Origin: Allomesorhizobium camelthorni | GTDB lineage: Bacteria; Pseudomonadota; Alphaproteobacteria; Rhizobiales; Rhizobiaceae | Direction: 5' to 3' | Assembly: GCF_011045125.1 (NCBI RefSeq) | Contig: NZ_JAAKZF010000004.1 | Coordinates: 163,958-227,957 of the forward strand | DNA: 64,000 nt | Shown: piece by piece, positions 46,382 to 55,919 of the stretch | Numbering within the stretch: the stretch's first letter is position 1 | Layout: every line of letters begins with the position of its first letter | Notes under the pieces: model-generated | Databases searched by the model: none | Told to the model about the DNA's origin: nothing | The model's input: only the letters and a program-made list of their open reading frames with translations | Program-made: the position numbers and the translations under genes

Positions 46382-47139
46382 GAAAATTGCCCTTCCGGCG
46401 GCAAATTGCCGGTAACGTCGGCGACGCGGTCGATGCCTTCCTGGATGACCTGTCGCATGGCTGCGCGCGCCGCTGCCTGATCGCGGCTTTCGATGGCGCT
46501 AACGATGGCGCGGTGACGCTCCACCGTAAGCTTGTGTCGCTCCGTATTGGGGATTGGCGAACTGACGGCAAAAGTGGTGGCGAGCGCCACTTCGATCAGC
46601 CCGCTGATTGCCCGCATGAACGGGTTTTGCGAAGCCTCGGCAATTCCGATGTGCAGGCGCAGATCGTATTCGACGAAATCATCGCCCGTCACGGCCGGGT
46701 CGCCCATGCGGTCGACGCATCGGTACAATTCCTTGACCTGCTCGTCAGTCCGGCGCATGGCCGCCAAAGCGGCCGCTTCCGGCTCCAGCGCCAGCCGCAT
46801 CTCCTGCAGGCTGAAAAGGAACTTGGCGTCCACCGCACCTGTGTCTGCATGCCACTGGAGAATGTCGGGGTCGAATAGGTTCCAGTTGTCGCGCGGCATC
46901 ACGCGCGTTCCGATCTTGGCCTTGGGCATGATCATTCCCTTGGCGGCCAGCGTCTTCAAAGCTTCGCGCAGAACCGTGCGCGAGACGCCGTAGCGGTGCT
47001 GAAGCTCGGCGTCGCGGGGAAGAATGGAGTTTTCGGGGAAGGCGCCGGAAACAATGCCGCGTCCGAGATCGGCCATCACATGGCCGTGAAATCCCTTCGG
47101 CGGGAGCGTGCGGCTGATGCCTGGCTGGATGGTGATCAT
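46378..47139 (-). CDS. GntR-family transcriptional regulator, FadR subfamily
   Basis: The 253-residue protein has an N-terminal winged helix (ILPRDAELQHRYGVSRTVLREALKTLAAKGM, wing KIGTRVMPRDNWN) and an FCD domain with DFVEYDLRLHIGIAEASQNPF and TVERHRAIVSAIESRD holding the metal-binding His/Asp residues. ATG 47139 overlaps the YjfF-like stop by 4 bp, and its stop overlaps the dehydratase start by 4 bp, so it is made inside the operon it probably controls. The palindrome upstream of the operon (51757-51773) is its likely target. Confidence 0.92.
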   Translation of the reverse strand: MITIQPGISRTLPPKGFHGHVMADLGRGIVSGAFPENSILPRDAELQHRYGVSRTVLREALKTLAAKGMIMPKAKIGTRVMPRDNWNLFDPDILQWHADTGAVDAKFLFSLQEMRLALEPEAAALAAMRRTDEQVKELYRCVDRMGDPAVTGDDFVEYDLRLHIGIAEASQNPFMRAISGLIEVALATTFAVSSPIPNTERHKLTVERHRAIVSAIESRDQAAARAAMRQVIQEGIDRVADVTGNLPPEGQFS

Positions 47140-48119
47140 GGTGTTGCGACCTGCGACGACCCTTTGCGGGCCGAAAGGACCACCAATAGCCGTTGCAGGG
47201 CAATGAATGCAAAGAGCAAAAGGCCGACGACGATTTTCGTCCACCAGCTCGACAGCGTGCCGTCGAAGACGATGTAGGTCTGGATCAGGCCCTGAATGAT
47301 GACGCCGACGAAGGTGCCGGCTACCAGCCCGACGCCGCCCGTCAGCAGGGTGCCTCCGATGACGACCGCCGCGATCGTGTCGAGTTCGACGCCGACGGCC
47401 GAGAGCGAATAGCCGGCCGAGGTGTAGAGCGAGAAGACGACGCCTGCGAGCCCGGACAGGAAACCCGAGAGCGCATAGATGCCGATCGTCGTGCGAGCAA
47501 CGGGCACGCCCATCAGTTCGGCCGAGGTTTTGTTGCCGCCGAGAGCGTAGATGTAAGAGCCGAACCGGGTGTAATGCGCGACCACGATGCCGGCCAGGAA
47601 GACGATCACCATCAATCCGCCGATGAGTGTCAGCCGCCCGCCGCCCGGCATGCGAAAGTACAAGCCGTGGAGCGTGGTGTAGAACTCGTGCGCGATCGGA
47701 ATGGAATCGGTGGTGATGACGAAAGCCATGCCGCGCGCCAGGAACATGCCCGCCAAGGTCACGATGAACGCCGGCACATCGAGATAGTGGATGACCGCGC
47801 CCATAGCGGCGCCGAAGGCGGTCGCAATAGTAAGTGCGATGCAGAAGGCGGCGAGCGGATGTATGCCGTACCAAGTCACAAGCACGGCGATCAGAACGCT
47901 GGTAAAGCCGATCACGGACCCGACCGACAGGTCGATGCCGCCTGAGATTATCACGAAGGTCATGCCGACCGCCGCTATGCCGAGAAACGCATTGTCGGTG
48001 AGCAGATTGCCCAGGACGCGCGTCGAAAGCATGTTCGGAAATTGGATGACGCATACTGCGTATGCGAGCAGGAAGATCACCAGCGTGGCGTAGAAGGGAA
48101 GGAGGCGCGAGGAAGTCAT
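47136..48119 (-). CDS. yjfF: Galactofuranose-type ABC transporter permease, YjfF-like
   Basis: The 327-residue CUT2 permease has NAFLGIAAVGMTFVIISGGIDLSVGSVIGF, VPAFIVTLAGMFLARGMAF and TIAAVVIGGTLLTGGVGLVAGTFVGV, the YjfF pattern. ATG 48119 shares its A with the preceding stop (TGATG), which decides the start; the frame upstream lies inside the other permease. With the YtfT-like subunit it forms the channel of a hexofuranose/pentofuranose importer. Confidence 0.88.
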   Translation of the reverse strand: MTSSRLLPFYATLVIFLLAYAVCVIQFPNMLSTRVLGNLLTDNAFLGIAAVGMTFVIISGGIDLSVGSVIGFTSVLIAVLVTWYGIHPLAAFCIALTIATAFGAAMGAVIHYLDVPAFIVTLAGMFLARGMAFVITTDSIPIAHEFYTTLHGLYFRMPGGGRLTLIGGLMVIVFLAGIVVAHYTRFGSYIYALGGNKTSAELMGVPVARTTIGIYALSGFLSGLAGVVFSLYTSAGYSLSAVGVELDTIAAVVIGGTLLTGGVGLVAGTFVGVIIQGLIQTYIVFDGTLSSWWTKIVVGLLLFAFIALQRLLVVLSARKGSSQVATP

Positions 48120-49135
48120 CAGGCTTCGGCCTTCCTTGCAGTTGCGGCGGCGCCGGGCCGGAGCAGCAGTTTGAAGCCGCTCAGCGAGGCAGCCTGGACG
48201 AGCAGGATCAATATGATGACGGCTGCCTTGACGATCAAATTGTATTCCGGCGGGAAGCCGGAGATCAGGATACCGGTGTTCATCGACTGGATGATGATCG
48301 CGCCCAGGACCGACATCAGTATTGAAAAGCGGCCGCCGAGCAGCGAAGTGCCCCCGATCACGACCGCGAGGATTGCGTCGAGTTCGAGCCACAGGCCCGC
48401 ATTGTTGGCGTCGGCGCCGCGAATGTCGGCAGCGGCGATGATGCCGGCCAGGGCGGCGCAGAAGCCGCAGAATGTATAGATCATCACGATCAGCAGGCGG
48501 CTGTTGATGCCCGCATATGTGGAGGCCGAGCGGTTCACGCCGATCGACTCGATCAGCAGGCCGAGCGCGGTGCGCCGCACGACCAGCACGGTAAGCAGCG
48601 CGAGCGCCGCCGCGATGATGACCGGCATCGGCAGACCGAGGAACGAGCCGGTGCCGAAGAAAATCAGACCCGGCTCGACGAAGGTGACGATGACGCCCTC
48701 GGTGATGAGCTGCGCAATGCCGCGGCCGGCGACCATGAGGATCAGGGTCGCCACGATGGGCTGGAGTTCGAGAACGGCGACAAGCAGGCCATTGAGCAGG
48801 CCGCAGGCGATACCGACCGCTAGCGACGACAACAACACCACGGGAAGCGAATAGCCCTCGACCGTCATGGTCGCCGCCACTGCGCCGGCCATTGCCATCA
48901 CCGCGCCGACGGACAGGTCGACCCCCTTGGAGGCGATGACCGCTGTCATCCCGATGGCAAGGATCGCTACCGGCGCGCCGCGATTGAGCACATCCACCAG
49001 GCTGCCGAACAGGCGTCCATCCTGCAGGCGCAGGTCGAAGAAGCCGGGAAATGCCAGCCAGTTGAAAAACAGGATGACGGCGAGACAAGCGAGCTGCGGG
49101 GCAGCCTTGCGCAATCCGGAGCCAAGCCCGCTCAT
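48119..49135 (-). CDS. ytfT: Galactofuranose-type ABC transporter permease, YtfT-like
   Basis: The 338-residue CUT2 permease has NRGAPVAILAIGMTAVIASKGVDLSVGAVMAM, LQPIVATLILMVAGRGIAQLITEG and DAILAVVIGGTSLLGGRFSI. Its start overlaps the ATPase stop by 4 bp and its stop touches the YjfF-like start. Order and family assignments match E. coli ytfQ-ytfR-ytfT-yjfF. Confidence 0.88.
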   Translation of the reverse strand: MSGLGSGLRKAAPQLACLAVILFFNWLAFPGFFDLRLQDGRLFGSLVDVLNRGAPVAILAIGMTAVIASKGVDLSVGAVMAMAGAVAATMTVEGYSLPVVLLSSLAVGIACGLLNGLLVAVLELQPIVATLILMVAGRGIAQLITEGVIVTFVEPGLIFFGTGSFLGLPMPVIIAAALALLTVLVVRRTALGLLIESIGVNRSASTYAGINSRLLIVMIYTFCGFCAALAGIIAAADIRGADANNAGLWLELDAILAVVIGGTSLLGGRFSILMSVLGAIIIQSMNTGILISGFPPEYNLIVKAAVIILILLVQAASLSGFKLLLRPGAAATARKAEA

Positions 49136-50646
49136 CGTGCTGCTCCGTGTTCAGCGGCGATCGCCCGCATGATGTTGTCGGTGGAGATCTCGGCGCCGGC
49201 CAATTCACCGGCATGGACACGGTCGCGCAGCACGCGCACGCGCGTCGAATAGGCGACGATCTCTTCGATCTCGGACGAAATGACCAGCAGTCCCAAGCCT
49301 TCGTCGCAGAGCTTGTTTATGAGTTCGATGATCTCGGCATGCGCCCCAACATCGATGCCGCGCGTCGGCTCGTCGAGAATCAGAAAACGCGGCTGCGTGG
49401 CCAGCCAGCGGGCAAGGATAACCTTCTGCTGATTGCCGCCGGAGAGCAGCTTCACGGGCTTTTCGATGTCGGTGGTGCGTATATCTAGCGCTTTGACGAA
49501 ACGGTCGGCCAGCTCCGTCTGCTCGCGCGTCGACATGCGGCGGAGCCAGCCACGTCGCGCCTGAAGGGCGAGAGCGATGTTCTCGCGCACCGACAGGTCG
49601 CCGACAATGCCGTCCGCCTTGCGGTCCTCGGGGCAAAGTCCGAAGCCAAGCCGGATGGCGTCGCGCGGAGACGCGATCCTGACCGGCTTGCCGTCCACCG
49701 TGATCGTGCCGCGATCCGGCAGATCGATGCCGAACAGGAGGCGCGCCGTCTCGGTGCGCCCGGAGCCGAGCAGCCCGGCGACGCCGACAACCTCACCTGC
49801 GGAGATTGTGAGGTCGAAAGGCGCGACCGATCGTGCACGGCCGAAATCTGAAAATGAAATCTTGCGTTCCGACGGCGGTGGCGCCGCGCGGCGGCCGTGC
49901 TCGGTCGCAGCCGCCAGCGTTCGGCCCAGCATCATCGAGACGAGGTCGACTTTCATCAAATCACTGGTCTGTCTCGTTCCCACCAGCTTGCCGTTGCGCA
50001 GCACCGTGATGCGGTCACTGACGGCGTAGACCTGGTCGAGGAAATGGGTGATGAAAACGATGCCGAGGCCGCGGTCGCGCAACTTGCGCATGACGCCGAA
50101 GAGAAGCTCGACCTCGTGACTGTCGAGGCTCGCGGTCGGCTCGTCGAGGATCAGCACCGAGCCGGACATGTCCACCGCGCGGGCAATGGCGACGAGCTGC
50201 TGCACGGCGATGGAGAAGCTGGAGAGCTGTGCGCCGACGTCGATCTCGATGTCGTACCGGGCGAGCAGCGCCCTGGCCTGCTTCTGCATCGTACGGGTGT
50301 CGACGAGCCCGAATCTCCTCGGCTGGCGGCCGATATAGAGGTTCTCCGCCACCGTCAGGTTCGGCAGGAGATTCACTTCCTGATAGACCGTGCCGATCCC
50401 CAACTGCTGGGCGTGCATGGGGTCGCGCACGGCCACGGCTTGGCCGTCAAGTTCGATGGCGCCGCTGTCGGGCTTGTGGACGCCGGTCAGCACCTTGATC
50501 AGCGTCGACTTGCCGGCGCCGTTCTCGCCGAGCAGGGCATGGATTTCGCCCTTGCGCACCGAGAAGTCGACACCGTCAAGGGCTTTCAAGCCGAGAAAGC
50601 TCTTGCGGATTTCGGTCGCGTCGAGCAGCAGGTCAGGCTCGCTCAC
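49132..50646 (-). CDS. ytfR: Galactofuranose-type ABC transporter ATP-binding protein, YtfR-like
   Basis: The 504-residue CUT2 ATPase has two domains: first with Walker A GENGAGKST and Walker B LILDEPTASLD, second with degenerate Walker A (GLLGSGRTE), signature LSGGNQQK and LILDEPTRGID. GTG 50646 was chosen because GGGGAGG lies directly upstream; an in-frame ATG 30 bp earlier would place the ribosome site inside the gene. A stem-loop separates it from the binding-protein gene. Confidence 0.92.
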   Translation of the reverse strand: MSEPDLLLDATEIRKSFLGLKALDGVDFSVRKGEIHALLGENGAGKSTLIKVLTGVHKPDSGAIELDGQAVAVRDPMHAQQLGIGTVYQEVNLLPNLTVAENLYIGRQPRRFGLVDTRTMQKQARALLARYDIEIDVGAQLSSFSIAVQQLVAIARAVDMSGSVLILDEPTASLDSHEVELLFGVMRKLRDRGLGIVFITHFLDQVYAVSDRITVLRNGKLVGTRQTSDLMKVDLVSMMLGRTLAAATEHGRRAAPPPSERKISFSDFGRARSVAPFDLTISAGEVVGVAGLLGSGRTETARLLFGIDLPDRGTITVDGKPVRIASPRDAIRLGFGLCPEDRKADGIVGDLSVRENIALALQARRGWLRRMSTREQTELADRFVKALDIRTTDIEKPVKLLSGGNQQKVILARWLATQPRFLILDEPTRGIDVGAHAEIIELINKLCDEGLGLLVISSEIEEIVAYSTRVRVLRDRVHAGELAGAEISTDNIMRAIAAEHGAAR

Positions 50647-50696
50647 GGCGTCCTCCCCGAGGGTGATGCGGCGCATGCCACGGTTCGTCAGATGAC

Positions 50697-50724
50697 GCGG
50701 GCCGACCTTGGAAGGCCGGCCCGC
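50697..50724 (-). promoter_or_regulatory. Stem-loop between ytfQ-like and ytfR-like genes
   Basis: GCGGGCCG (50697-50704) and CGGCCCGC (50717-50724) pair perfectly and further CCTT/AGG pairing extends the stem. It begins 13 bp after the binding-protein stop on the minus strand. Position and strength suggest message protection or partial attenuation. Confidence 0.6.
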
Positions 50725-50736
50725 TTGCGAGGGATA

Positions 50737-51702
50737 TCAGTAGCCGAGGCCCTTCTTTTCCTCATAGACCTTCATCGGATCGTCGGCGGGGGTATAAAGC
50801 TTCGATTCCGTGATGATCTGCTTGGGCGGCATGGTGCCGTCAGCCTTGAACTTCTCCAGGACGTCGAAGGCCGGTCCGGCCATGTTCGGGGTCAGCTCGA
50901 CGGTGGCGTTTGCCTCGCCATCGGCCATCGCCTTGAAAATGTCCGGCACCGCGTCGATCGAAACGACCTTGATGTCGGCGCCGGGCTTCAGGCCTGCTTC
51001 CTTGATCGCCTGGATCGCGCCGACCGCCATGTCGTCATTGTGGGCGTAGAGCGCGCAGATATTCTTGCCGCCGCCCTCGGCCTTGAGGAAACCTTCCATC
51101 ACTTCCTTGCCCTTCGCGCGGGTGAAGTCGCCGGTCTGGCTCCGGATGATCTTGATGGTCGGCGTACCGGCGATCGCTTCCTCGAAGCCCTTCTTGCGAT
51201 TGATGGCAGGCGAGGAACCCGTCGTGCCCTGCAGTTCGACGACGCTGCACTCCTTGCCCGCAGCGTCCTTCACCAGCCACTCCCCGGCAACCTTGCCTTC
51301 GAGCACCTGGTCGGATGCGACCATGGTCATGTAGAGGTCCGGCGAACCGTCGATGCCGCGGTCGAGCAGGATGACCGGGATTTCGGCGTCCTTGGCTTCT
51401 TCAAGCACCGATTCCCAGCCCGTCGCGACGACCGGCGCCACGAGAATCGCGTCGACGCCCTGGGCGATGAAGCCGCGGATCGCCTTTATTTGATTTTCCT
51501 GCTTCTGCTGCGCGTCGGCAAATTTCAGGTCGATGCCGCGCTTTTCAGCCTCGAGCTTGGTGACGCTGGTTTCGGCCGCGCGCCAGCCGGACTCCGATCC
51601 GATCTGCGAAAAGCCGACCGTCAAGTCCGCGGCCAATCCAGATCCGCCGAGCGCCAGGGCGATCGCAGATCCGAGCAGCATGGTCTTCAAAATTCTGGTC
51701 AT
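50737..51702 (-). CDS. ytfQ: Galactofuranose-type ABC transporter binding protein, YtfQ-like
   Basis: The 321-residue protein has a Sec signal (cleavage near GSGLAA|DL). TVGFSQIGSESGWRAAET, DAQQKQENQIKAIRGFIAQG, APVVATGWE and GEANATVELTPNMAGPAFD are nearly identical to what I remember of E. coli YtfQ, which binds the furanose forms of galactose and arabinose. ATG 51702 has GGGAGG upstream. It is the first gene of the operon ending in a sugar-acid dehydratase. Confidence 0.92.
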   Translation of the reverse strand: MTRILKTMLLGSAIALALGGSGLAADLTVGFSQIGSESGWRAAETSVTKLEAEKRGIDLKFADAQQKQENQIKAIRGFIAQGVDAILVAPVVATGWESVLEEAKDAEIPVILLDRGIDGSPDLYMTMVASDQVLEGKVAGEWLVKDAAGKECSVVELQGTTGSSPAINRKKGFEEAIAGTPTIKIIRSQTGDFTRAKGKEVMEGFLKAEGGGKNICALYAHNDDMAVGAIQAIKEAGLKPGADIKVVSIDAVPDIFKAMADGEANATVELTPNMAGPAFDVLEKFKADGTMPPKQIITESKLYTPADDPMKVYEEKKGLGY

Positions 51703-51756
51703 TCGAACCCTCCCAAAAAATCGATCGCGGCTCCTCCCCGATCGTCTGAACCGTAT

Positions 51757-51773
51757 AGTCATATAGTATGACT
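51757..51773. promoter_or_regulatory. Probable GntR operator upstream of the ytfQ-like operon
   Basis: AGTCATA and TATGACT form a perfect 7-bp inverted repeat around a TAG spacer, 54 bp upstream of the ytfQ-like start. Arms of seven bases with a 3-base spacer fit FadR-subfamily GntR operators. The operon's own GntR protein (46378-47139) is the likely binder. Confidence 0.7.
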
Positions 51774-51813
51774 TTTGGCAAGAGGCTTAGTGGGAGCCCG
51801 AAGGATGGTCCAC

Positions 51814-52845
51814 CTACTGCTGGGCCGCCATCTGGTTTCGATCGAAAAAGTGAAGGTTTTGGCGATCGGCCATAAGGCCGATCTCGCTGCCGAATGCCGG
51901 GAGGTCCTTGCCATCATGGACGACGAGACAGGTCTGCCCATTCGGCAGTTCGACATGCATCAATGTCACGGCGCCGGTGTATTCGCTCAATGCGATCTTG
52001 CCGCGCAGAACATTATCAGAGGGCTCCACGACCGCCAAATGTTCGGGCCGAACCCCGACGCTTTCGGCCGAAGCCGGCGGAGTTGCGAACGGCGCCAGCA
52101 ACCGGGCGCTCGCTGCCGGCAGTATATTCATCTTCGGGCTGCCGATGAATTGGGCGACGAACAGATTGCCCGGCCGCTCGTAGAGTTCGCGCGGCGAGCC
52201 GACCTGCTCGATCAGGCCGTCGCGCAGTACGACGATCTTGTCGGCGAGCGTCATCGCCTCGATCTGATCGTGCGTGACATACACCATGGTGGTCGACAGC
52301 CGCTTGTGCAGCGATGCGATCTCGGAGCGCATATGGACACGCAATTCCGCGTCGAGGTTGGACAGCGGTTCGTCGAACAGGAACACGTCCGGATTGCCGA
52401 CGATGGCGCGGCCGATCGCGACACGCTGGCGCTGACCGCCGGAGAGTTCGCGCGGATACCGGTGCAGCAGCGCGTCGAGCTTCAGCGTCGCCGCGGCCTC
52501 GTTGACGCGCCGCTCACGCTCCGCCGCCGGCACTTTGCGGACCTTGAGGCCGAAGCCCATATTGTCGCGCACGTTGAGATGGGGGTAGAGCGCGTAGGAC
52601 TGGAACACCATCGCCACGCCGCGCTTGGCGGCCTGCACGTCGTTCACCAACCTGTCGCCGATGTAGAGCTCACCGCTGGTGATATCCTCGAGCCCTGAAA
52701 TCATGCGCAGCAGCGTGGACTTGCCGCAGCCGGATGGGCCGACGAAGACGACGAATTCGCCATCCTCGATCGCGAGGTCGACGCCACGGATCACCTGGGT
52801 GCCGCCGAAGCGCTTTTTCAAATCCTTGAGCACGAGACCGGTCAT
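51814..52845 (-). CDS. CUT1 sugar ABC transporter ATP-binding protein, UgpC/MalK type
   Basis: The 343-residue ATPase has Walker [11 protein letters not shown]-loop [11 protein letters not shown], signature LSGGQRQRV, Walker [13 protein letters not shown], switch [10 protein letters not shown], and a C-terminal OB-fold regulatory domain from about residue 235 (GVRPEHL). It is the last gene of the importer operon starting at 55888. Such ATPases can serve several CUT1 systems, so it might also energise the ATPase-less importer at 29.4-32.6 kb. Confidence 0.93.
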   Translation of the reverse strand: MTGLVLKDLKKRFGGTQVIRGVDLAIEDGEFVVFVGPSGCGKSTLLRMISGLEDITSGELYIGDRLVNDVQAAKRGVAMVFQSYALYPHLNVRDNMGFGLKVRKVPAAERERRVNEAAATLKLDALLHRYPRELSGGQRQRVAIGRAIVGNPDVFLFDEPLSNLDAELRVHMRSEIASLHKRLSTTMVYVTHDQIEAMTLADKIVVLRDGLIEQVGSPRELYERPGNLFVAQFIGSPKMNILPAASARLLAPFATPPASAESVGVRPEHLAVVEPSDNVLRGKIALSEYTGAVTLMHVELPNGQTCLVVHDGKDLPAFGSEIGLMADRQNLHFFDRNQMAAQQ

Positions 52846-52861
52846 TGAGATTTCCTTCGTC

Positions 52862-53704
52862 TCAGCCTTTGACGCCCGATAGCGCGAAGCTTTCGATGAT
52901 CTGGCGCTGCGCGATCAGATAGACGATCAGGATCGGAACCACCGCCAGCGTGGTCGCGGCGAGTTGCAGGTTCCAGAGCGGCAGGCCGTAAGTGTCGGTG
53001 AAATTCGAAAGCGCCAGCGGCAGGGTGAACATTTCGAGCGAACTCAGGAAGATGAGCGGCTCGAGGAAGAGGTTCCACGAGAAGAGAAACGTGATGATCG
53101 CGACGGCGGCGAGCGCCGGGCGCGACATGGGCAGCGCAATCCGCCACCAGATGCCGAGCCGCGACAGGCCGTCCATCCTGCCTGCCTCTTCCAGTTCCTT
53201 TGGCAGCGCCAGGAAATACTGGCGCATGAGGAAGGTCGCCATGACGCCGTGCGGGCCGAAAGTCGGCAACAGGATCAGCGGCCAATGCGTGTCCATCAAT
53301 CCCATCCACTTGATGAGGAAAAAGTTCGGGATGATGGTCACCTCCTCCGGCACCATCAGCGCCGAGACGAGGAACAGCATCAGCAGGCCGGCGCCGGCGA
53401 AGCGCATGCGCGCCAGCGCATAGCCGGCGAGAGACGAGATGACGAGCGTCAGCGCCGTGACCGCAAGCGCGATGTAGATCGAGTTGAAGTACTGTCGCGC
53501 AAATGGCTGATAGGTGAAGACCTCGACAAAATTCTGGAACCGCCAGACGCGGGGAATGAGGCTCGGTGCGCCGAATATCTCCGTGACGCTTTTGAAGCCG
53601 GCCGACACCATCCACAGGAACGGAAAGACGAACGGGATCGCGACGATGAGCAGCGCCAACGTCCAGCAGGTGCGATAGATGATCCGGATCTGGCGCTGGG
53701 TCAT
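52862..53704 (-). CDS. CUT1 sugar ABC transporter permease, MalG type
   Basis: The 280-residue membrane protein has the MalG/UgpE pattern: [41 protein letters not shown] and EAA loop [24 protein letters not shown], then [15 protein letters not shown]. The start overlaps the other permease stop by 4 bp. It follows the usual SBP-F-G-K order of CUT1 operons. Confidence 0.92.
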   Translation of the reverse strand: MTQRQIRIIYRTCWTLALLIVAIPFVFPFLWMVSAGFKSVTEIFGAPSLIPRVWRFQNFVEVFTYQPFARQYFNSIYIALAVTALTLVISSLAGYALARMRFAGAGLLMLFLVSALMVPEEVTIIPNFFLIKWMGLMDTHWPLILLPTFGPHGVMATFLMRQYFLALPKELEEAGRMDGLSRLGIWWRIALPMSRPALAAVAIITFLFSWNLFLEPLIFLSSLEMFTLPLALSNFTDTYGLPLWNLQLAATTLAVVPILIVYLIAQRQIIESFALSGVKG

Positions 53705-54630
53705 TCCATTCCCCTTCGCCGCACGGTGACCTGCACGACAGTCAGCACCATGACGATGACGAACATGATCATCGCCAGCGCCGAGGCGTAGCCGACATCG
53801 AAGAACTCGAAGCCCTGCTGATAGATGTAATAGGCGAGCACCAGCGTGCCGTTCTCCGGCCCGCCACCGGTCATCTGATAGATGTGGTCGAACACCTTGA
53901 ACGAGCCGATCGTGGTGATGACCATGATGACGAGCGTGGTCGGCGCGAGCAGCGGCCAGATGATCATACGGAAGATCTGCCAGCGCGAAGCGCCTTCGAG
54001 ACGCGCCGCGTCCTCATAGTCGCGCAGGATCGCCTGGAGTGCAGCGATGTAAAGGATCATGTTCAGGCCGACCATCTTGATGACGCGGGTGACGATGACG
54101 GCCGCCATCGCCCAGTTGGGCTCCCGCAGCCAGTTGGGACCGTCAATGCCGACCCAGGCGAGCATCTGGTTCACCGCGCCGGCTTCGCCCTGCAGCAGGA
54201 ATTTCCAGACGATCGCCCAGGCGATCGCCGAGGTGATCACTGGAGCGAAGAAGACAGTCCGGAAGAACACCACGCCGAAGAACGGCCGCGACAGCGCGAG
54301 CGCCAGCGTTAGCGCCAGCGCCATATTCAGCGGCACGAGGCCGAGCGCGAAGATCACCGAATTGCGGACGACGTGCCAGAAATCCGGGTTGACGAACAAG
54401 GCGTCCTGAAAATTGTCGAGGCCCACGAATGTCGCCTGCTGGGTCAGCAGGTTCCACTCGGTCATCGAGTAATAGACGATGGCCATCAGCGGCCCGAGGA
54501 AGAAGATCAGGAAGCCGATCAGCGTCGGGCTGATGAACAGCCAAGCCTCCAGCATCTCCCTGTACTTCAAGGAAAGCCACGGCACGTCCTTGGGACGCGC
54601 CGTGGTTTGCCGAAGAATGGTCTCGGTCAT
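53701..54630 (-). CDS. CUT1 sugar ABC transporter permease, MalF type
   Basis: The 309-residue membrane protein has a MalF/UgpA-like N-terminus (LEAWLFISPTLIGFLIFFLGPLMAIVYYSMTEW), FRTVFFAPVITSAIAWAIVW and EAA loop DYEDAARLEGASRWQIFRMIIWP. It starts 10 bp after the binding-protein stop, with no hairpin between, and overlaps the MalG-type gene by 4 bp. Confidence 0.92.
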   Translation of the reverse strand: MTETILRQTTARPKDVPWLSLKYREMLEAWLFISPTLIGFLIFFLGPLMAIVYYSMTEWNLLTQQATFVGLDNFQDALFVNPDFWHVVRNSVIFALGLVPLNMALALTLALALSRPFFGVVFFRTVFFAPVITSAIAWAIVWKFLLQGEAGAVNQMLAWVGIDGPNWLREPNWAMAAVIVTRVIKMVGLNMILYIAALQAILRDYEDAARLEGASRWQIFRMIIWPLLAPTTLVIMVITTIGSFKVFDHIYQMTGGGPENGTLVLAYYIYQQGFEFFDVGYASALAMIMFVIVMVLTVVQVTVRRRGME

Positions 54631-54640
54631 CGGCCGGTCG

Positions 54641-55888
54641 CTACAGCAGAGGCTCGATCGATGCGCAGACGGCTTTCAGCGACTCTTCAACATTTGCGTC
54701 GGCCTTCCACAGCCCATCGATTCGCGGCGCCATAGCGGCAAGAATCTGCGGGCTCTTCTCATGGCTCGGCAGCACTTTGCCGGCCGAGATCGCTGCGCTC
54801 AGGTTTTTCATCTGGTCGGCCGGGATCAGCTTGTTGCTGTTGATGAAGGTGTCGGTTTCGAGAACGCTCTTGCGCGCCGGCGGGAAAAACTGCGCCATGG
54901 TGGCGACGTTCTCCTTGTTCGTCATGTGCGCGACGAACTCGGCGGCGAGGTCCTTCTGCTTGCCCTGGTCGAAGACGACGATAGCGGCCTGGCCGATCAC
55001 GGGAGATTCACCGCCCGGGCCGGTAGGCAGCGGAGCGATACCCCATTCGAAGCCGGCTTCGGGCATTTTCGACGCGCGCGAGATCTGGTTGATTGTCATC
55101 GCCGAGTTGCCGGAGAAGTAGTCGCCCTGTTCTCCCGGCGGCACGATCGATTTGTCCTTGAACACCATGTCATGCAGTTGCGTCACCGCAGCGACGGCTT
55201 CCGGCTTGTCGAAACCGCATTCTCCATTTACCCAGGCATCGCCGCCATAGGCGCGGATCGGCGGCATCAGCGCGTGCATGACGCGCGAGGCGTAGCCCTC
55301 GCCATCCTTGAACTCGAAGCCCCATTTGCCCGGGTTGGCTTCGGTGAGCTTCCTGGCGACTTCCTGGAACTTGTCCATGTTCCACTCGCCCTTGGCGGCG
55401 AGCGCCAGCGGGTCCTCGAGACCGGCTTCGTCGAACATCGCCTTATTGTAGTAGATCATGAACGGCGAGGTGGAGAACGGAATGCCGTACACCTTGTCAC
55501 CATCCTGCCACAGGCCCATCGCAGCCTGCGAAAGGTCGCCGAAATCATAGCCCTCGGCGGCTTTCACGGACGGCCCGATGTCCATCAGGACGCCGGCTTT
55601 CTCGAAGGTCGGCGCCGCGTCTTCCATCATCCAGCCAAGATCCGGCGGGTTGCCGCCGGCGATCTGGAAGGTGAGCTTCTGGGTGTAGTCGGCCGGCGGA
55701 ATGGTCTCGAACTTCACGGTGACGTCCGGATGCGTGGCCTTGAAGCTTTCGGCAATGCCGTTCAGCATCTTCAGGTGCGCCTCGTTGCCAGACCAGACGG
55801 TGAAGCGAAGTTCCTCCGCCAGCGCGGACGTCGACATCAAGCCGATCGCCAATGCAGACGCTGTTAAATATGTTCTTGCGGCTTTCAT
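54641..55888 (-). CDS. CUT1 sugar ABC transporter binding protein
   Basis: The 415-residue protein has a Sec signal (LTASALAIGLMSTSALA|EE) and the SBP_bac_1 fold: LRFTVWSGNEAHLKMLNGIAESF, PADYTQKLTFQIAGGNPPDLGWMMED, YGIPFSTSPFMIYYNKAMFDEAG. ATG 55888 follows GGGAGGAG. It stands between a lactonase gene and the permease genes and imports the sugar processed by the neighbouring dehydrogenase, lactonase and dehydratase (inference). Confidence 0.92.
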   Translation of the reverse strand: MKAARTYLTASALAIGLMSTSALAEELRFTVWSGNEAHLKMLNGIAESFKATHPDVTVKFETIPPADYTQKLTFQIAGGNPPDLGWMMEDAAPTFEKAGVLMDIGPSVKAAEGYDFGDLSQAAMGLWQDGDKVYGIPFSTSPFMIYYNKAMFDEAGLEDPLALAAKGEWNMDKFQEVARKLTEANPGKWGFEFKDGEGYASRVMHALMPPIRAYGGDAWVNGECGFDKPEAVAAVTQLHDMVFKDKSIVPPGEQGDYFSGNSAMTINQISRASKMPEAGFEWGIAPLPTGPGGESPVIGQAAIVVFDQGKQKDLAAEFVAHMTNKENVATMAQFFPPARKSVLETDTFINSNKLIPADQMKNLSAAISAGKVLPSHEKSPQILAAMAPRIDGLWKADANVEESLKAVCASIEPLL

Positions 55889-55919
55889 GTGGTCTCCTCC
55901 CTGGATTCGATAGCCGTTT

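Noticed and set aside
49897..51771. Long open frame antisense to the ytfR-like and ytfQ-like genes (about 620 codons)
   Set aside because: The opposite strand encodes well-recognised ABC proteins with all motifs; the antisense product is low-complexity Arg/Asp/His-rich and has no family features, as expected from high-GC codon shadows.
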